DNA of 64,000 bases from DATAES01 sp963721305. GTDB taxonomy: Bacteria > Actinomycetota > Acidimicrobiia > Acidimicrobiales > JACDCH01. The stretch is taken from NCBI GenBank assembly GCA_963721305.1, contig CAVRIR010000003.1, positions 620,001 through 684,000 on the forward strand, read 5' to 3'. Positions within the stretch are counted from its first letter, which is position 1, and each line of letters opens with the position of its first letter. A program made the position numbers and the translations under genes. Below, piece after piece: positions 25,435-34,949 of this stretch. Below the pieces are notes generated by a model. It had not been told where the DNA came from. It worked only from the letters and a program-made list of their open reading frames with translations, and searched no databases.

Positions 25435-27186
25435 GTGCATCAACGCTCGTCGCGGCGAACACTTCGCCGTATCTGTGTACTGCTCTTCGTTTGCGTGCTC
25501 GTCGTGGCCGCGTGCAGCAGCAAGAAGTCCACGTCGTCAGGTGGTACGAGCGCGGGGTCGTCGAGCGACACCACCAAGCCCGTGTACGGAGGGAGCGTGG
25601 TGTACGCGGAGGACGCGGAGGACGCCGGCGGGCTGTGCCTGCCCGAGGCGCAGTTGGACGCGGCCGGCATCAATTACGCCCGAACGATCTACGACACGCT
25701 GACGGTTCCCAACGCGCAGGGCCAGTTCGTGCCGTTCCTCGCCCAGTCGGTGGCGAAGAACTCTGATGCCACGGTGTGGACGATCGTCCTGCGTCAGGGC
25801 ATCAAGTTCCACGACGGCTCGCCGCTGACCGCGACGGTCGTCAAGAACAACCTCGACGCGTACCGTGGCGCGTATCCGACGCGGCACCCGATCCTGTTCG
25901 GCTTGGTGTTCGGCCCGTACATCAAGGACGTGACTGCAGACGACGCCACCTCCACGGTGACGGTGACGGTCGACGGCGACCCGGTCACGCCGGGCAACCA
26001 GGGTTGGCAGACATTCGACTCGTACCTGTGGTCGAGCGGGCGGCTCGGCATCATGGGCCAGGCACAGCTCGACGACGTCGGCGGCTGCGCGAAGAACCTG
26101 ATCGGCACCGGTCCGTTCAAGCTCAAGGAGTGGGTCATCAACGACCACTTCACCGCGGTGAAGAACCCTGACTACTGGGGCACCGATCCGGCCAACGGCA
26201 ACAAGCTGCCGTATCTCGATCAGATCACGTTCAAGCCCGTGCCCGACGGTCAGCAGCGCCTCAACGGGCTCGAGAGCGGCCAGTTCCAGTTGATGTACAC
26301 GACGAGCAACATCGTCCAACAACAGCTCCGCGGACTCGCGCAGAAGGGCACGATCAACAACCAAGAGGCGAGCAAGTACACGACGACGAGCCACCTGATG
26401 TTGTGCACCGCGCCACCGACGGACACCACGTGTCCCGGGAGCCCGTTCGCGAACATGCACGCGCGACTCGCGGTCGCGTACGCGCTCGATCGAACGACGA
26501 TCAACCAGGTCCGCGCGAAAGGCATCACGCAGATCGCGAGCGGTCCGTTCCCACCGGGCACCATGGGCTACCTCCAGGACGCCGGCTTCCCGCAGTTCGA
26601 CCTGCAGAAGGCGAAGGACGAGGTGGCCGCCTACAAGACCGACACCGGCAAGGACCTGACGTTCACCTACGGCGGCACGCCCGACCCCGAGGGTGTCGAG
26701 ACGCAGAACTTCATCAAGAGCATGTTCGAGGCCGCAGGCATGAAGGTCTCGACGTACACGGTGGAGCAGACGCAGTACATCAATGTGGCTGTCGCGCGGA
26801 ACTACCAGATGTACGGCTGGAACAACTTCGGCGGCAGTGACCCCGACGGCCTGTTCGTCTGGTGGCACTGCGGCAACAGCGATGCGTCGCCCGCCGCTTG
26901 TGACAACCTCGTCAACTTCGGCGGTTTCAACGACCCGATCATCAACAGCGATCTCGAGAAGGGGCGCGTCGAGCCCGATCCGACGAAGCGCGCCGGCTAC
27001 TACGAGGACATCAACCGCGAGTTCTCCAAGCAGCTCTACAACCTGTGGATCGACTGGACGAACTGGGCGATCGGGAGCTCACCGAAGGTGCACGGGATCA
27101 TCGGCCCGCAACTTCCGGACGGGAGCAAACCGGACTCCACCGTCGCCACCGGCTTCCCGGTCAGTGCGATCTTCGTGACTCCCTAG
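25435..27186 (+). CDS. ABC transporter substrate-binding lipoprotein (family 5)
   Basis: Extracytoplasmic oligopeptide/dipeptide-type binding lipoprotein of 583 residues. GTG at 25435 sits five bases after CGGGGG; the signal peptide ends in lipobox VAAC. A Ser/Thr linker is followed by PVYGGSVVYA and by the family 5 core ATVWTIVLRQGIKFHDGSPLTA, then IGTGPFKLKEWVINDHFTAVKNPDYW, and the late MYGWNNFGGSDPDGLF. No permease or ATPase genes adjoin it, so the ligand and cognate transporter are unknown. It is probably transcribed separately from the SGNH gene 22 bp upstream, although co-transcription is possible. Confidence 0.85.
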   Translation: MHQRSSRRTLRRICVLLFVCVLVVAACSSKKSTSSGGTSAGSSSDTTKPVYGGSVVYAEDAEDAGGLCLPEAQLDAAGINYARTIYDTLTVPNAQGQFVPFLAQSVAKNSDATVWTIVLRQGIKFHDGSPLTATVVKNNLDAYRGAYPTRHPILFGLVFGPYIKDVTADDATSTVTVTVDGDPVTPGNQGWQTFDSYLWSSGRLGIMGQAQLDDVGGCAKNLIGTGPFKLKEWVINDHFTAVKNPDYWGTDPANGNKLPYLDQITFKPVPDGQQRLNGLESGQFQLMYTTSNIVQQQLRGLAQKGTINNQEASKYTTTSHLMLCTAPPTDTTCPGSPFANMHARLAVAYALDRTTINQVRAKGITQIASGPFPPGTMGYLQDAGFPQFDLQKAKDEVAAYKTDTGKDLTFTYGGTPDPEGVETQNFIKSMFEAAGMKVSTYTVEQTQYINVAVARNYQMYGWNNFGGSDPDGLFVWWHCGNSDASPAACDNLVNFGGFNDPIINSDLEKGRVEPDPTKRAGYYEDINREFSKQLYNLWIDWTNWAIGSSPKVHGIIGPQLPDGSKPDSTVATGFPVSAIFVTP

Positions 27187-27198
27187 AGGCCGCGGCGC

Positions 27199-28194
27199 TC
27201 AGGGCGTCAGGGTGACCTTGATGGCACCCGTCGTCTTGTCGCCGGCGGTCTCGAACGCCGCTGACACCTCGTCGAGCGGGAATTGGTGCGTGGTCAGCGC
27301 GCGCAGCTCGTCCTGCCACCTGCCGGTCAGCCGCGCCGCGGTCGCGAACTCGGTCTCCCGCTCACCGCTGCCGTAACAGAACGAGCCGAGGAGCGCGACC
27401 TCCTTCATCATGAGTCGCTGCAGGTCGACCGGCTTCGGACCGTTGAACGTGCCGAGCAGCACCAGGCGCCCGCCGCGACCGATCACGCGGATCGCGTCGG
27501 CGACCGTGTCGGCCGCGCCGCCGACGCTTTCGATGACGACGTCCGGTCGATGCTCCTTGCCCCACGGGATCGCGTCGGTCTCGTCGAGCACCGTGACACC
27601 GAGTCGCTCCGCCGCGGCGCGCTGGTGGGGATGGCGAGCGGTGATCGCAACGCGCGCGGCGCGGTCACGCGCGGCCAGTGCCGCGCACAGCCCGATTGCG
27701 CCCGCGCCCAGAACGAGAACCGAGCTGTCCGGTTCGATCGCGGCGCGACCGACGCCGCGCACCGCAACTGCGAGCGGCTCGGTGAGCGACGCCGTCACCG
27801 CGTCGACGCCATCGGGAACCGCGGCGAGGTTCACGGCGGGCGCGTCGATCAGCTCCGCGAGGCCCCCGTTGCGCCCGAGCCCGAGTCCGTAGCCGCCTCG
27901 ATTGCACAGGTTGCTTCGACCGCTCAGGCAGAACGTGCAGGTACCGCAGGCGACGTTCGGCGACACCGCATAGCGCGCATCGGCAAGACCCGACGGCCCG
28001 TCGACGATCGTGCCGGAGAGCTCGTGGCCCGGTGATGTGCCGGTCGCTCGCGGCAACGCGCCGTGCCACATGTGCAGGTCCGAGCCGCAGATGCCGCACG
28101 CCTCGACGCTCAACCGGACCCAACCGGGTTCGAGCGGACGCGGCTCGTCGTCCACCACCTCGAGACCATCCGCGCTCCACACCGCACGTCGCAT
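27199..28194 (-). CDS. Zinc-dependent medium-chain alcohol dehydrogenase
   Basis: Zn-ADH of 331 residues. Catalytic zinc ligands are in CGICGSDLHMW (Cys) and GHELSG (His-Glu); the structural zinc loop CGTCTFCLSGRSNLC has four Cys. The Rossmann VLVLGAGAIGLCAAL and the strand following it bind NAD(P). It resembles the threonine/sorbitol-dehydrogenase branch and oxidises an unknown alcohol. ATG at 28194 is used; upstream in-frame extension is only antisense to neighbouring genes. It is divergent from the DUF2461 gene with 45 bp between. Confidence 0.85.
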   Translation of the reverse strand: MRRAVWSADGLEVVDDEPRPLEPGWVRLSVEACGICGSDLHMWHGALPRATGTSPGHELSGTIVDGPSGLADARYAVSPNVACGTCTFCLSGRSNLCNRGGYGLGLGRNGGLAELIDAPAVNLAAVPDGVDAVTASLTEPLAVAVRGVGRAAIEPDSSVLVLGAGAIGLCAALAARDRAARVAITARHPHQRAAAERLGVTVLDETDAIPWGKEHRPDVVIESVGGAADTVADAIRVIGRGGRLVLLGTFNGPKPVDLQRLMMKEVALLGSFCYGSGERETEFATAARLTGRWQDELRALTTHQFPLDEVSAAFETAGDKTTGAIKVTLTP

Positions 28195-28239
28195 CCGTTC
28201 ACCGTACGCCCGGTTGACATGACTCGATAGCTTCTCGGG

Positions 28240-28884
28240 GTGGCATTCCGGGGATGGCCTTCCGAGGCGATCGAGTTCTTCGACGGCCTCGAGGCCGACA
28301 ACTCGAAGGCGTACTGGCAAGCGCACAAGTCGGAGTACGAGAGCCTGGTGCAACGGCCGATGGCCGAGCTGCTGGCCGACCTCGAGCCCGAGTTCGGCGA
28401 GGGTCGCATCTTCCGGCCCTACCGCGACGTGCGGTTCAGTCGTGACAAGTCGCCGTACAAGACGAACATCGCCGCGACACTGGCCGGTGGCGGCTACGTG
28501 AGCTTCTCGGCCGACGGGCTCGGCGCCGGGACGGGTTACTACATGATGGCGACTGATCAGCTCGATCGGTTCCGCCGTGCGATCGACGACGATCGCACGG
28601 GCATCGAGCTCGAGAAGCTCGTGAAGGCACTGCAGAAGGCGCACATCGAAGTGACTGCGCACGACTCGCTCAAGACCGCACCGAAGGGCTATGCGAAGGA
28701 CCATCCGCGGATCGAGCTGTTGCGGCAGAAGGGCCTTGTCGCGTGGAAGCAATGGCCGGTCGGCGCGTGGCTCGGCACCGCGCAAGCCCGGAAGCGCACC
28801 GTCGATCTCCTTCACGCCGCGAAGCCGATGTGCAACTGGCTCGACACGCATGTCGGGCCGAGCACCGAACCCGCCTACCGCTGA
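28240..28884 (+). CDS. DUF2461 family protein
   Basis: Protein of 214 residues. GTG at 28240 gives MAFRGWPSEAIEFFDGLEADNSKAYW. The FF--L--NN--W opening, the RPYRDVRFSRDKSPYKTNIAA segment and the G-YYMMA-DQL core are DUF2461 (a TIGR02453-type family). Function unknown; the fold is thought to be enzymatic. It is followed 9 bp later by the winged-helix gene, so the two probably form an operon. Confidence 0.8.
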   Translation: MAFRGWPSEAIEFFDGLEADNSKAYWQAHKSEYESLVQRPMAELLADLEPEFGEGRIFRPYRDVRFSRDKSPYKTNIAATLAGGGYVSFSADGLGAGTGYYMMATDQLDRFRRAIDDDRTGIELEKLVKALQKAHIEVTAHDSLKTAPKGYAKDHPRIELLRQKGLVAWKQWPVGAWLGTAQARKRTVDLLHAAKPMCNWLDTHVGPSTEPAYR

Positions 28885-28893
28885 TCGACCGCG

Positions 28894-30078
28894 ATGGCGG
28901 CAGGCGTTCGGCGGATCTCGGCGGAACAACGCCGGGCTCGCCTCGCGCGCCGTCATCATCTCGCGCCGAACGACCTCGCCACCGCCGTTCGGACTGCAGT
29001 CGACGATCTCGTCGCCGTTCACTCGAGTGATCCGGCGTCGGTGTTCGTCGGGCTGGCGGTGCGCGCGAAGAACGCGACCGTGGCTTCGATCGAGCGCGAG
29101 CTGTACGAGACGCGATCGATCGTCCGCATGCTCGGCATGCGCCGCACCGTGCATGTCGTCGACGTCGCCCTCGTGCCGATCGTGCACGCCAGCAGTGCGC
29201 GCGCGGTCGCGGCGCGCGAGCGGAAACGCACACTCGACTTCGTCGAGAGGGCCGGCATCCCGGACGCACAGCGGTGGCTCGCGAAGCTCGAGGCACAGAC
29301 ATTGCGCGCGCTGAGGAAGCGCGGCGAGGCGACTGCGACCGAGTTGGCGTCCGACGTCCCTGGATTGCGCGAACAGATCTCGGTCGGTGCGGGCACGAAG
29401 TGGGCGGGCACGGTGAGCGCGTCCACTCGCGTGTTGTCGTTGCTCGCGGCGGACGGGCTGATCGTGCGCGGCCGGCCGCGCGGGAGCTGGATCAGCAGCC
29501 AGTACCGGTGGGCGCCGATGTCGGCCTGGCTCCCCGAAGGGGCAGAGGAGCCGGCGGCGGCCGACGCGCGTGTGCAACTCGCCGAGCGGTGGTTGCAGAC
29601 CTACGGCCCCGCGACGGTGAACGACATCAAGTGGTGGACGGGCTGGACAGCCGGACAGGTTCGCGACGCGCTCGCCGGTCTGTCCGTCGAGGAGGTCGAC
29701 CTCGACGGCGCCGCCGGCATCGTGCTCGCGGGCGACGGCGCGCCGATCAAGGCGCCGGCGCCGTTCGCCGCGCTGTTGCCCGGACTCGACACGTCGGTCA
29801 TGGGTTGGTCCGACCGAAGCTGGTTCCTCGGAGGGCATGGCCCCTTGTTGTTCGATCGGTCCGGCAACGCCGGACCGACGGTCTGGTGGGACGGCCGCGT
29901 GGTCGGTGGCTGGGCGCAGCGCAAGGATGGCGAGGTCGTCTGCCGTGTGCTCGAAGACGTCGGGGCGCACGCGGTGACGGCGATCGACGCGGCAGCGGAG
30001 CGGCTCGCATCGTGGCTCGGACCGGCGCGCGTGACACCCCGCTTCCGGACGCCGGTCGAGCGCGCCCTCGCAATCTGA
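28894..30078 (+). CDS. Winged-helix DNA-binding domain protein (HTH_42, PF06224-like)
   Basis: Protein of 394 residues. RISAEQRRARLARRHHLAP opens the family; VEAVDDLVAVHSS-type strand DDLVAVHSSDPASVFVGLAVR, then RMLGMRRTVHVVDVALVPIVHA, THH-like TVSASTRVLSLLAADGLIVRGRPRGSW and WVW-like TVWWDGRVVGGWAQRKDGEV follow in the expected order. Relatives of this fold include DNA glycosylases of the AlkX/YcaQ type that remove crosslinked or alkylated bases; this member may do likewise. Nine bp from DUF2461, 52 bp from putA. Confidence 0.75.
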   Translation: MAAGVRRISAEQRRARLARRHHLAPNDLATAVRTAVDDLVAVHSSDPASVFVGLAVRAKNATVASIERELYETRSIVRMLGMRRTVHVVDVALVPIVHASSARAVAARERKRTLDFVERAGIPDAQRWLAKLEAQTLRALRKRGEATATELASDVPGLREQISVGAGTKWAGTVSASTRVLSLLAADGLIVRGRPRGSWISSQYRWAPMSAWLPEGAEEPAAADARVQLAERWLQTYGPATVNDIKWWTGWTAGQVRDALAGLSVEEVDLDGAAGIVLAGDGAPIKAPAPFAALLPGLDTSVMGWSDRSWFLGGHGPLLFDRSGNAGPTVWWDGRVVGGWAQRKDGEVVCRVLEDVGAHAVTAIDAAAERLASWLGPARVTPRFRTPVERALAI

Positions 30079-30130
30079 GACTTACCCGGGTGTCGCCTGA
30101 ATTCCCAGCGTATGTGGGTAATTTGGCCCG

Positions 30131-33107
30131 GTGATCCGCTCGCCCGAGAGCGCTGTCTCGGCGATCGCTCGCCAGCTCGCCGAGTTGGGTGCAGGAGAGC
30201 GCTCGAAGGTCTTCCGCATGACGTGGTGGAGCGAGCGGATGCTCGACTGGGCGATGGCGCGCCCGGAGTTCAAGACGCAACTGTTCCGGTTCGTCGACGT
30301 GTTTCCCGCCCTCGCCGACAACGACGACGTCGCCGGGCATCTCGTCGAGTACTTCGAAGGCGTTCCCGTCCCGCGCGTGTTGGATCTCGGCGTCGACGTC
30401 GCCGGGCACGTTCCGTTCGGGCGCGCCATCGAAGCGCGGGTGGCCCGCCGAAACATCCTGCGCATGGCCGAACAATTCATCGTCGGTCAGACGTCCGTCG
30501 AAGCCGTCGACGGGTTGCACCGCCTCTGGCGATCAGGATCGGCGGCGACGGTCGACCTGCTCGGGGAGAAGACGATCGTCGACGCGGAAGCCGACCGGTA
30601 CGCGGCGCGTGTCGACGAGCTCGTGCGAGCGCTCGCCGCGGCATCGGCGCACTGGGCACCCGACGATCATCTCGAGAGAGACGACCTCGGAGTGATCCCG
30701 CGGATCAACGTGAGCATCAAGCCCACCGCACTCGCCGCGCACTACGAGCCCTTGACGCGCGCCATCGGACTCGAACGGGCGAAGGAACGCATCCGCCCGT
30801 TGCTCGCGCTCGCCCGCGACAAGGGCGCATTCGTGCACTTCGACATGGAGCACTTCGACGCGAAGGATCTCACGCTGCAGCTCTTCCGGGAGTTGCTCAC
30901 CGAGCCCGACCACGCAGACCTCGAGGCCGGCATCGTCGTGCAGGCGTACACGAAGGGAAGCCGAAACGATCTCGCCGATCTGATCGCGTTCTCCGCATCT
31001 CGAACCAAGCCGATCACGGTTCGGCTCGTGAAAGGCGCGTACTGGGACACCGAGACCGTGCACGCCCGAGCCGCCGGTTGGCCGGTGCCCGTGTACGAGC
31101 GGAAGGCGGAGACGGACGCGAACTTCGAGCGCTGCGTTCGGTTGCTGCACGACCACCACGGTGAGGTGCGCGCCGCGTTCGCAACGCACAACTTGCGATC
31201 GCTCGCGTACGCGATCGCGTACGCCCGGTCCAAGGGCATCCCCGATACCGGGTTCGAGGTGCAGATGCTCTACGGGATGGCCGAGCCGATGCAGGCGGCG
31301 GTGCGCCGCAGCGGCCTACGGCTGCGGGTGTACGCGCCGGTGGGCGAGCTGGTTCCAGGAATGGCCTACCTCGTCCGTCGGCTCCTCGAGAACACGAGCA
31401 ACGAGAGCTTCGTCCGCCATCGTTTCGTCGAGGAACGCGAGCTCGACGAACTCCTCGCCGCGCCGGAGGTCGACACGCTGCCCGTGCCAGGCGCCGCCAT
31501 GAGCCGCCCAACGACGGACGCCGTCGCGCCGACGCCCTACGAACCCGAACCCGTCGCCGAGTGGCGACAACCCGCGGCGCGGGCCTCCTTCGCAGTAGCG
31601 GTCGACGCCGTCGGCGGTGCGTCCGCGCTCGACGTGCCCGCGCTGATCGATGGCGAGCGCGTGTGGACCTCGACGACGATCGACAGCGTCGATCCCGGGA
31701 GGTTCGACCGGGTGATCGCACGCAGTGCGGCGTGTGACGTGACGCACGCGGACGCCGCGGTCGCCGCTGCTTCTGCGCGAGTCGAACGTTGGCGATCGAC
31801 GCCGGTCGCCGAGCGCGCCGGCGTCCTGTTCCGCGCCGCGGCGTGGATGCGCTCGAATCGCAACCAACTCGCCGCCATCGAGGTGTTCGAGTGCGGCAAG
31901 CCGTGGGACCAAGCCGACGCCGACGTGTGCGAGGCGATCGACTTCTGCGAGTACTACGGCCGCGGCATGCTCCGACTCGAGGGCGAGGCCGCGAGCCGCG
32001 TGCAATCGCCGCCGGGGGAGCGCAACCGCCTGACCTACCAAGGCAAGGGGGTGGCCGCGGTCATCGCACCGTGGAACTTCCCGCTCGCGATTCCGTGCGG
32101 GATGACGGCGGCCGCGCTCGTCGCCGGCAACCCGGTGATCTTGAAGCCCGCCGAGCAGTCGCCCGGCATCGCGTGGCAACTGGTCGAGGCGTTTGCCGCC
32201 GCTGGGCTGCCCGAGGGCGTGCTCCAGTTCCTGCCCGGCTACGGCGAGGCCGTCGGCGCGCGCCTCGTGGAGCACCCGGAGGTCGCGGTCATCGCGTTCA
32301 CCGGATCGAAGGCCGTCGGCTTGCACATCAACGACGTCGCCGCGATCACCCGCCCAGGACAACGTCACATCAAGCGAGTCATCGCGGAGATGGGTGGGAA
32401 GAACGCTCTGGTGATCGATTCGGACGCCGATCCCGACGAAGCGGTGCCGGCGGTGATCACATCTTCGTTCGGGTACGCGGGCCAGAAGTGCTCGGCCGCA
32501 TCCCGCGTGATCGTGGTGGACCGCGTCTACGAGCAGTTCGTGCCGCGCCTGGCCGCAGCGACTGCGGAAGTGATCGTCGGGCATCCGTCCAACATGGCGA
32601 CGCAGGTCGGCCCGGTGATCGACGCCGACGCGCATCATCGGCTGTCGATGGCCATCGAGAAAGCGTCAGCAGACGGCTCTGTCATCGCACGCCAAGACGA
32701 CATTCCCGCAGGCGGGTGGTACGTAGCGCCCACAATGGTGGCGGTGGACCATCCCGATGCGACGATCGCCCGCGACGAATTGTTCGGCCCGGTGGTGGCC
32801 GTCCTTCGCGCGCGCGACTTCGATCACGCCATCGAGCTCGCCAACGACACGGACTATGCACTGACCGCGGGGCTGTTCTCGCGGTCGCCGGTCCACATCG
32901 ACCGCGCCGCACGCGTCGTTGCGGGCGGGCAACGTCTACATCAACCGAGGCACGACCGGCGCGGTCGTCGGACGCCAACCGTTCGGCGGGTACGGGCTCT
33001 CCGGCGTCGGCTCGAAGGCCGGCGGCCCCGACTACCTGCTGCAATTCCTCGACCCGCGCGCGATCACGGAGAACACCGTGCGCCAAGGTTTTGCGGCCGA
33101 CACGTGA
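30131..33107 (+). CDS. putA: Bifunctional proline dehydrogenase / P5C dehydrogenase, one frameshift
   Basis: Oxidises proline to glutamate. The N-terminal PRODH barrel has RINVSIKPTAL, HFDMEHFDAKDL, VQAYTKGSRND, VRLVKGAYWDTETV and YAPVGELVPGMAYLVRRLLENTSN. The C-terminal P5CDH has APWNFPLAIPCGM, FTGSKAVGLHI and the catalytic Cys in GQKCSAASR (about residue 787). Total length of about 990 residues fits the minimal PutA class, with no DNA-binding domain. A +1 frameshift near 32920 moves the last 60 residues (AGNVYINRGTTGAVVGRQPF onward) to another frame. Without it the stop falls far downstream in an unrelated gene. Possibly a sequence error. Confidence 0.85.
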
Positions 33108-33269
33108 CCGAGAACACGCCGATCACGGTTCCCGTGGCGTCCGATCCCGTGACTTCGAACCCCCGCCCCCGGCTCCTCCTCCCTCCCCGCCGCCCGGGCC
33201 GTCGCCCGAGCCCGGGGCCCTGCAGCAGCGCTGAACCGCCAGGCCGCCTACATCGCGCTGGCCTCGGCC

Positions 33270-33662
33270 GTGCTCGCCGTCGTCGGCTCGTTCCAGGTGT
33301 GGCTCAGCATCACCATCGCCGGTCTGTCGCCGCCGGGCTCGACGCAGACGGGGTGGGACGGCGGCGACGGCCGCACGATCCTCGTCGCCGGCATCGCTGC
33401 CGCGGTTGCCGCAGGCGCGCTCCTCATCGGACGGCACGATCTCTGGATCAAGATCGTGCTGCTGATCAGTGGCGCGATCGCGGCGATCATCGCGCTCGTC
33501 AACATGGTCGACGCCGGCTCGAAGGCGCACGACATCAGAGTCGAGTTCGGCATCCCGTCGGGCGACGTGAAAGCGGAGATCGGCATCGGTCTCTTCATGG
33601 TGGTCATCGCCGGCCTCGGCATGCTGGCGGCAGGACTGCGCGTGCGGACGAGCTCTTCGTGA
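33270..33662 (+). CDS. Integral membrane protein, start uncertain
   Basis: About 130 residues with three or four hydrophobic helices (AVVGSFQVWLSITIAGL, ILVAGIAAAVAAGALLIG, IVLLISGAIAAIIALV, GLFMVVIAGLGMLAAGL). The open frame extends further upstream without a start. A Pro-rich cytoplasmic tail (PPPPAPPPSPPPGPSPEPGA) lies in another phase at 33166-33230, and a GTG at 33104 in a third, suggesting that the real N-terminus is upstream with indels in C-rich runs. Its stop overlaps the next gene by four bases. Probably a membrane partner of the glycosylation locus. Confidence 0.55.
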   Translation: MLAVVGSFQVWLSITIAGLSPPGSTQTGWDGGDGRTILVAGIAAAVAAGALLIGRHDLWIKIVLLISGAIAAIIALVNMVDAGSKAHDIRVEFGIPSGDVKAEIGIGLFMVVIAGLGMLAAGLRVRTSSS

Positions 33663-34927
33663 CCGCGCCGGTCGCCGCGACCGCGCGGTCGTCTCGGGGT
33701 GCGCGCGACACGGTCTGGTTCCCGATCCTCGTCTTCGTCGGCATCGCCCTGGTCTTGTTCGTCACCGTCGAGGTGTCGCACGACCACTTCAGCGCAGAGC
33801 ACGAGCCGGCAGCGGGTGCGCTGCCGACGCAAGGCCACTGGTACTCCGGATGGCTGCAGTTCGACGCGGCCTGGTACGTGTACATCGCCGAGCACGGCTA
33901 CGACGCGCAGCAGAAGGCCGCATTCGATTCCGGGCAGCAGTCGGCGATCGCCTACTTCCCCGCTTATCCGCTCACGGTCCGCGCCGTAGCTGCGATCACC
34001 GGTTACGAGGACGGGGGCGTGGCGATGCTCACCACGTTCTCGTGTGGCCTCGCGTTCGCGTTGCTCTTCTGGTACTGGTGTCGCGATCGGATGTCGCGAC
34101 GGGCACGGCGAACGGCTCTCGTGTTGCTGCTCGTGTACCCGTACGCGTGGTTCCTGTATGGCAGCGGTTACGGGGACGCATTGTTCCTGGCCGTGACGGT
34201 CGCGGCGTTCCTGTTCCTCGAACATGACCATCCCGTCCTCGCCGGTGTCGCCGGCTTCGTCGCGCTCGCGGCGCGACCGACGGGGACCGCGGTCTTCATC
34301 GGGCTCGTCGCCGTCGCCCTCGAGCATCGCGGTGTCGTGACCCGCGATGCGGAGCCCGCCGCCGTCGACGGCGGTTTGTGGGGTCGCGAACGGTCACGCT
34401 GGCACCTGCACCGCGGTCGCCTGCGCCGGGGTGACGCCGGAGTCCTCCTCGCATTCGGCGGACTCGCGAGCTACGTCTTCTTCTGCGCGACGCAGTACGG
34501 CGACCCGTTCGCCTTCGCCACCGTGCAGAAGGCTCCGGGATGGGACCAGGGCGCCGGGCTGCACACGTGGTTGAAGATCGGGTTCTTCGGACACCTCGTG
34601 CACGGCTCGCCCGCCTACTCCGTCCGCCTGCTGGCCGAGGCGGTGCTCGCGCTCGCGTTCCTGCTCGGCGCCTACCTCGTGTTGCGTCGATTCGGTTGGA
34701 GCTATGCGCTGTACTCGCTCGCGATCGTCGCGGTGCCGATGTTCGGTACCGGCGACTTCCAGGGCATGGGCCGTTACATCCTCGGCTGCTTCCCCGTGTT
34801 CGCCGCGGTCGGCGACTGGTTGGCCACGCCGAGACGGGAAGTCTTGCGGGCGGCAACAGTTTTCATCAGCTTTCTCGCGCTCGTGATGCTGGCAAGCTTG
34901 TTCGGCCGCAGTTACTACCTCACCTGA
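33659..34927 (+). CDS. PIG-V/GT-C-type mannosyltransferase
   Basis: Multi-pass membrane glycosyltransferase of 422 residues. GTG at 33659 overlaps the previous stop. The extracellular loop LQFDAAWYVYIAEHGYD contains the acidic FDA-W pair typical of the GT-C/PIG-V catalytic site, and IAYFPAYPLTVRAV and YPYAWFLYGSGYGDALFLAV follow the PIG-V pattern. About ten transmembrane helices are visible. It should use a polyprenyl-phosphate sugar, probably mannose. The GT2 gene 22 bp downstream is a candidate maker of that donor. Confidence 0.75.
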   Translation: MTAPVAATARSSRGARDTVWFPILVFVGIALVLFVTVEVSHDHFSAEHEPAAGALPTQGHWYSGWLQFDAAWYVYIAEHGYDAQQKAAFDSGQQSAIAYFPAYPLTVRAVAAITGYEDGGVAMLTTFSCGLAFALLFWYWCRDRMSRRARRTALVLLLVYPYAWFLYGSGYGDALFLAVTVAAFLFLEHDHPVLAGVAGFVALAARPTGTAVFIGLVAVALEHRGVVTRDAEPAAVDGGLWGRERSRWHLHRGRLRRGDAGVLLAFGGLASYVFFCATQYGDPFAFATVQKAPGWDQGAGLHTWLKIGFFGHLVHGSPAYSVRLLAEAVLALAFLLGAYLVLRRFGWSYALYSLAIVAVPMFGTGDFQGMGRYILGCFPVFAAVGDWLATPRREVLRAATVFISFLALVMLASLFGRSYYLT

Positions 34928-34949
34928 CCGACCACGAAACTCGAGAGCG

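Noticed and set aside
24144..26868. Large minus-strand frames opposite the SGNH and solute-binding genes
   Set aside because: Arg/Val/Asp-rich shadows of highly GC-biased third positions; no motifs.
28195..29970. Apparent 590-residue N-terminal extension of the zinc alcohol dehydrogenase
   Set aside because: It is antisense to DUF2461 and the winged-helix gene. The real start is at 28194.
30131..34927. One 1598-residue fusion of PutA and mannosyltransferase
   Set aside because: Created by the putA frameshift. The stretch between the enzymes is out-of-frame PutA C-terminus and the membrane protein gene.
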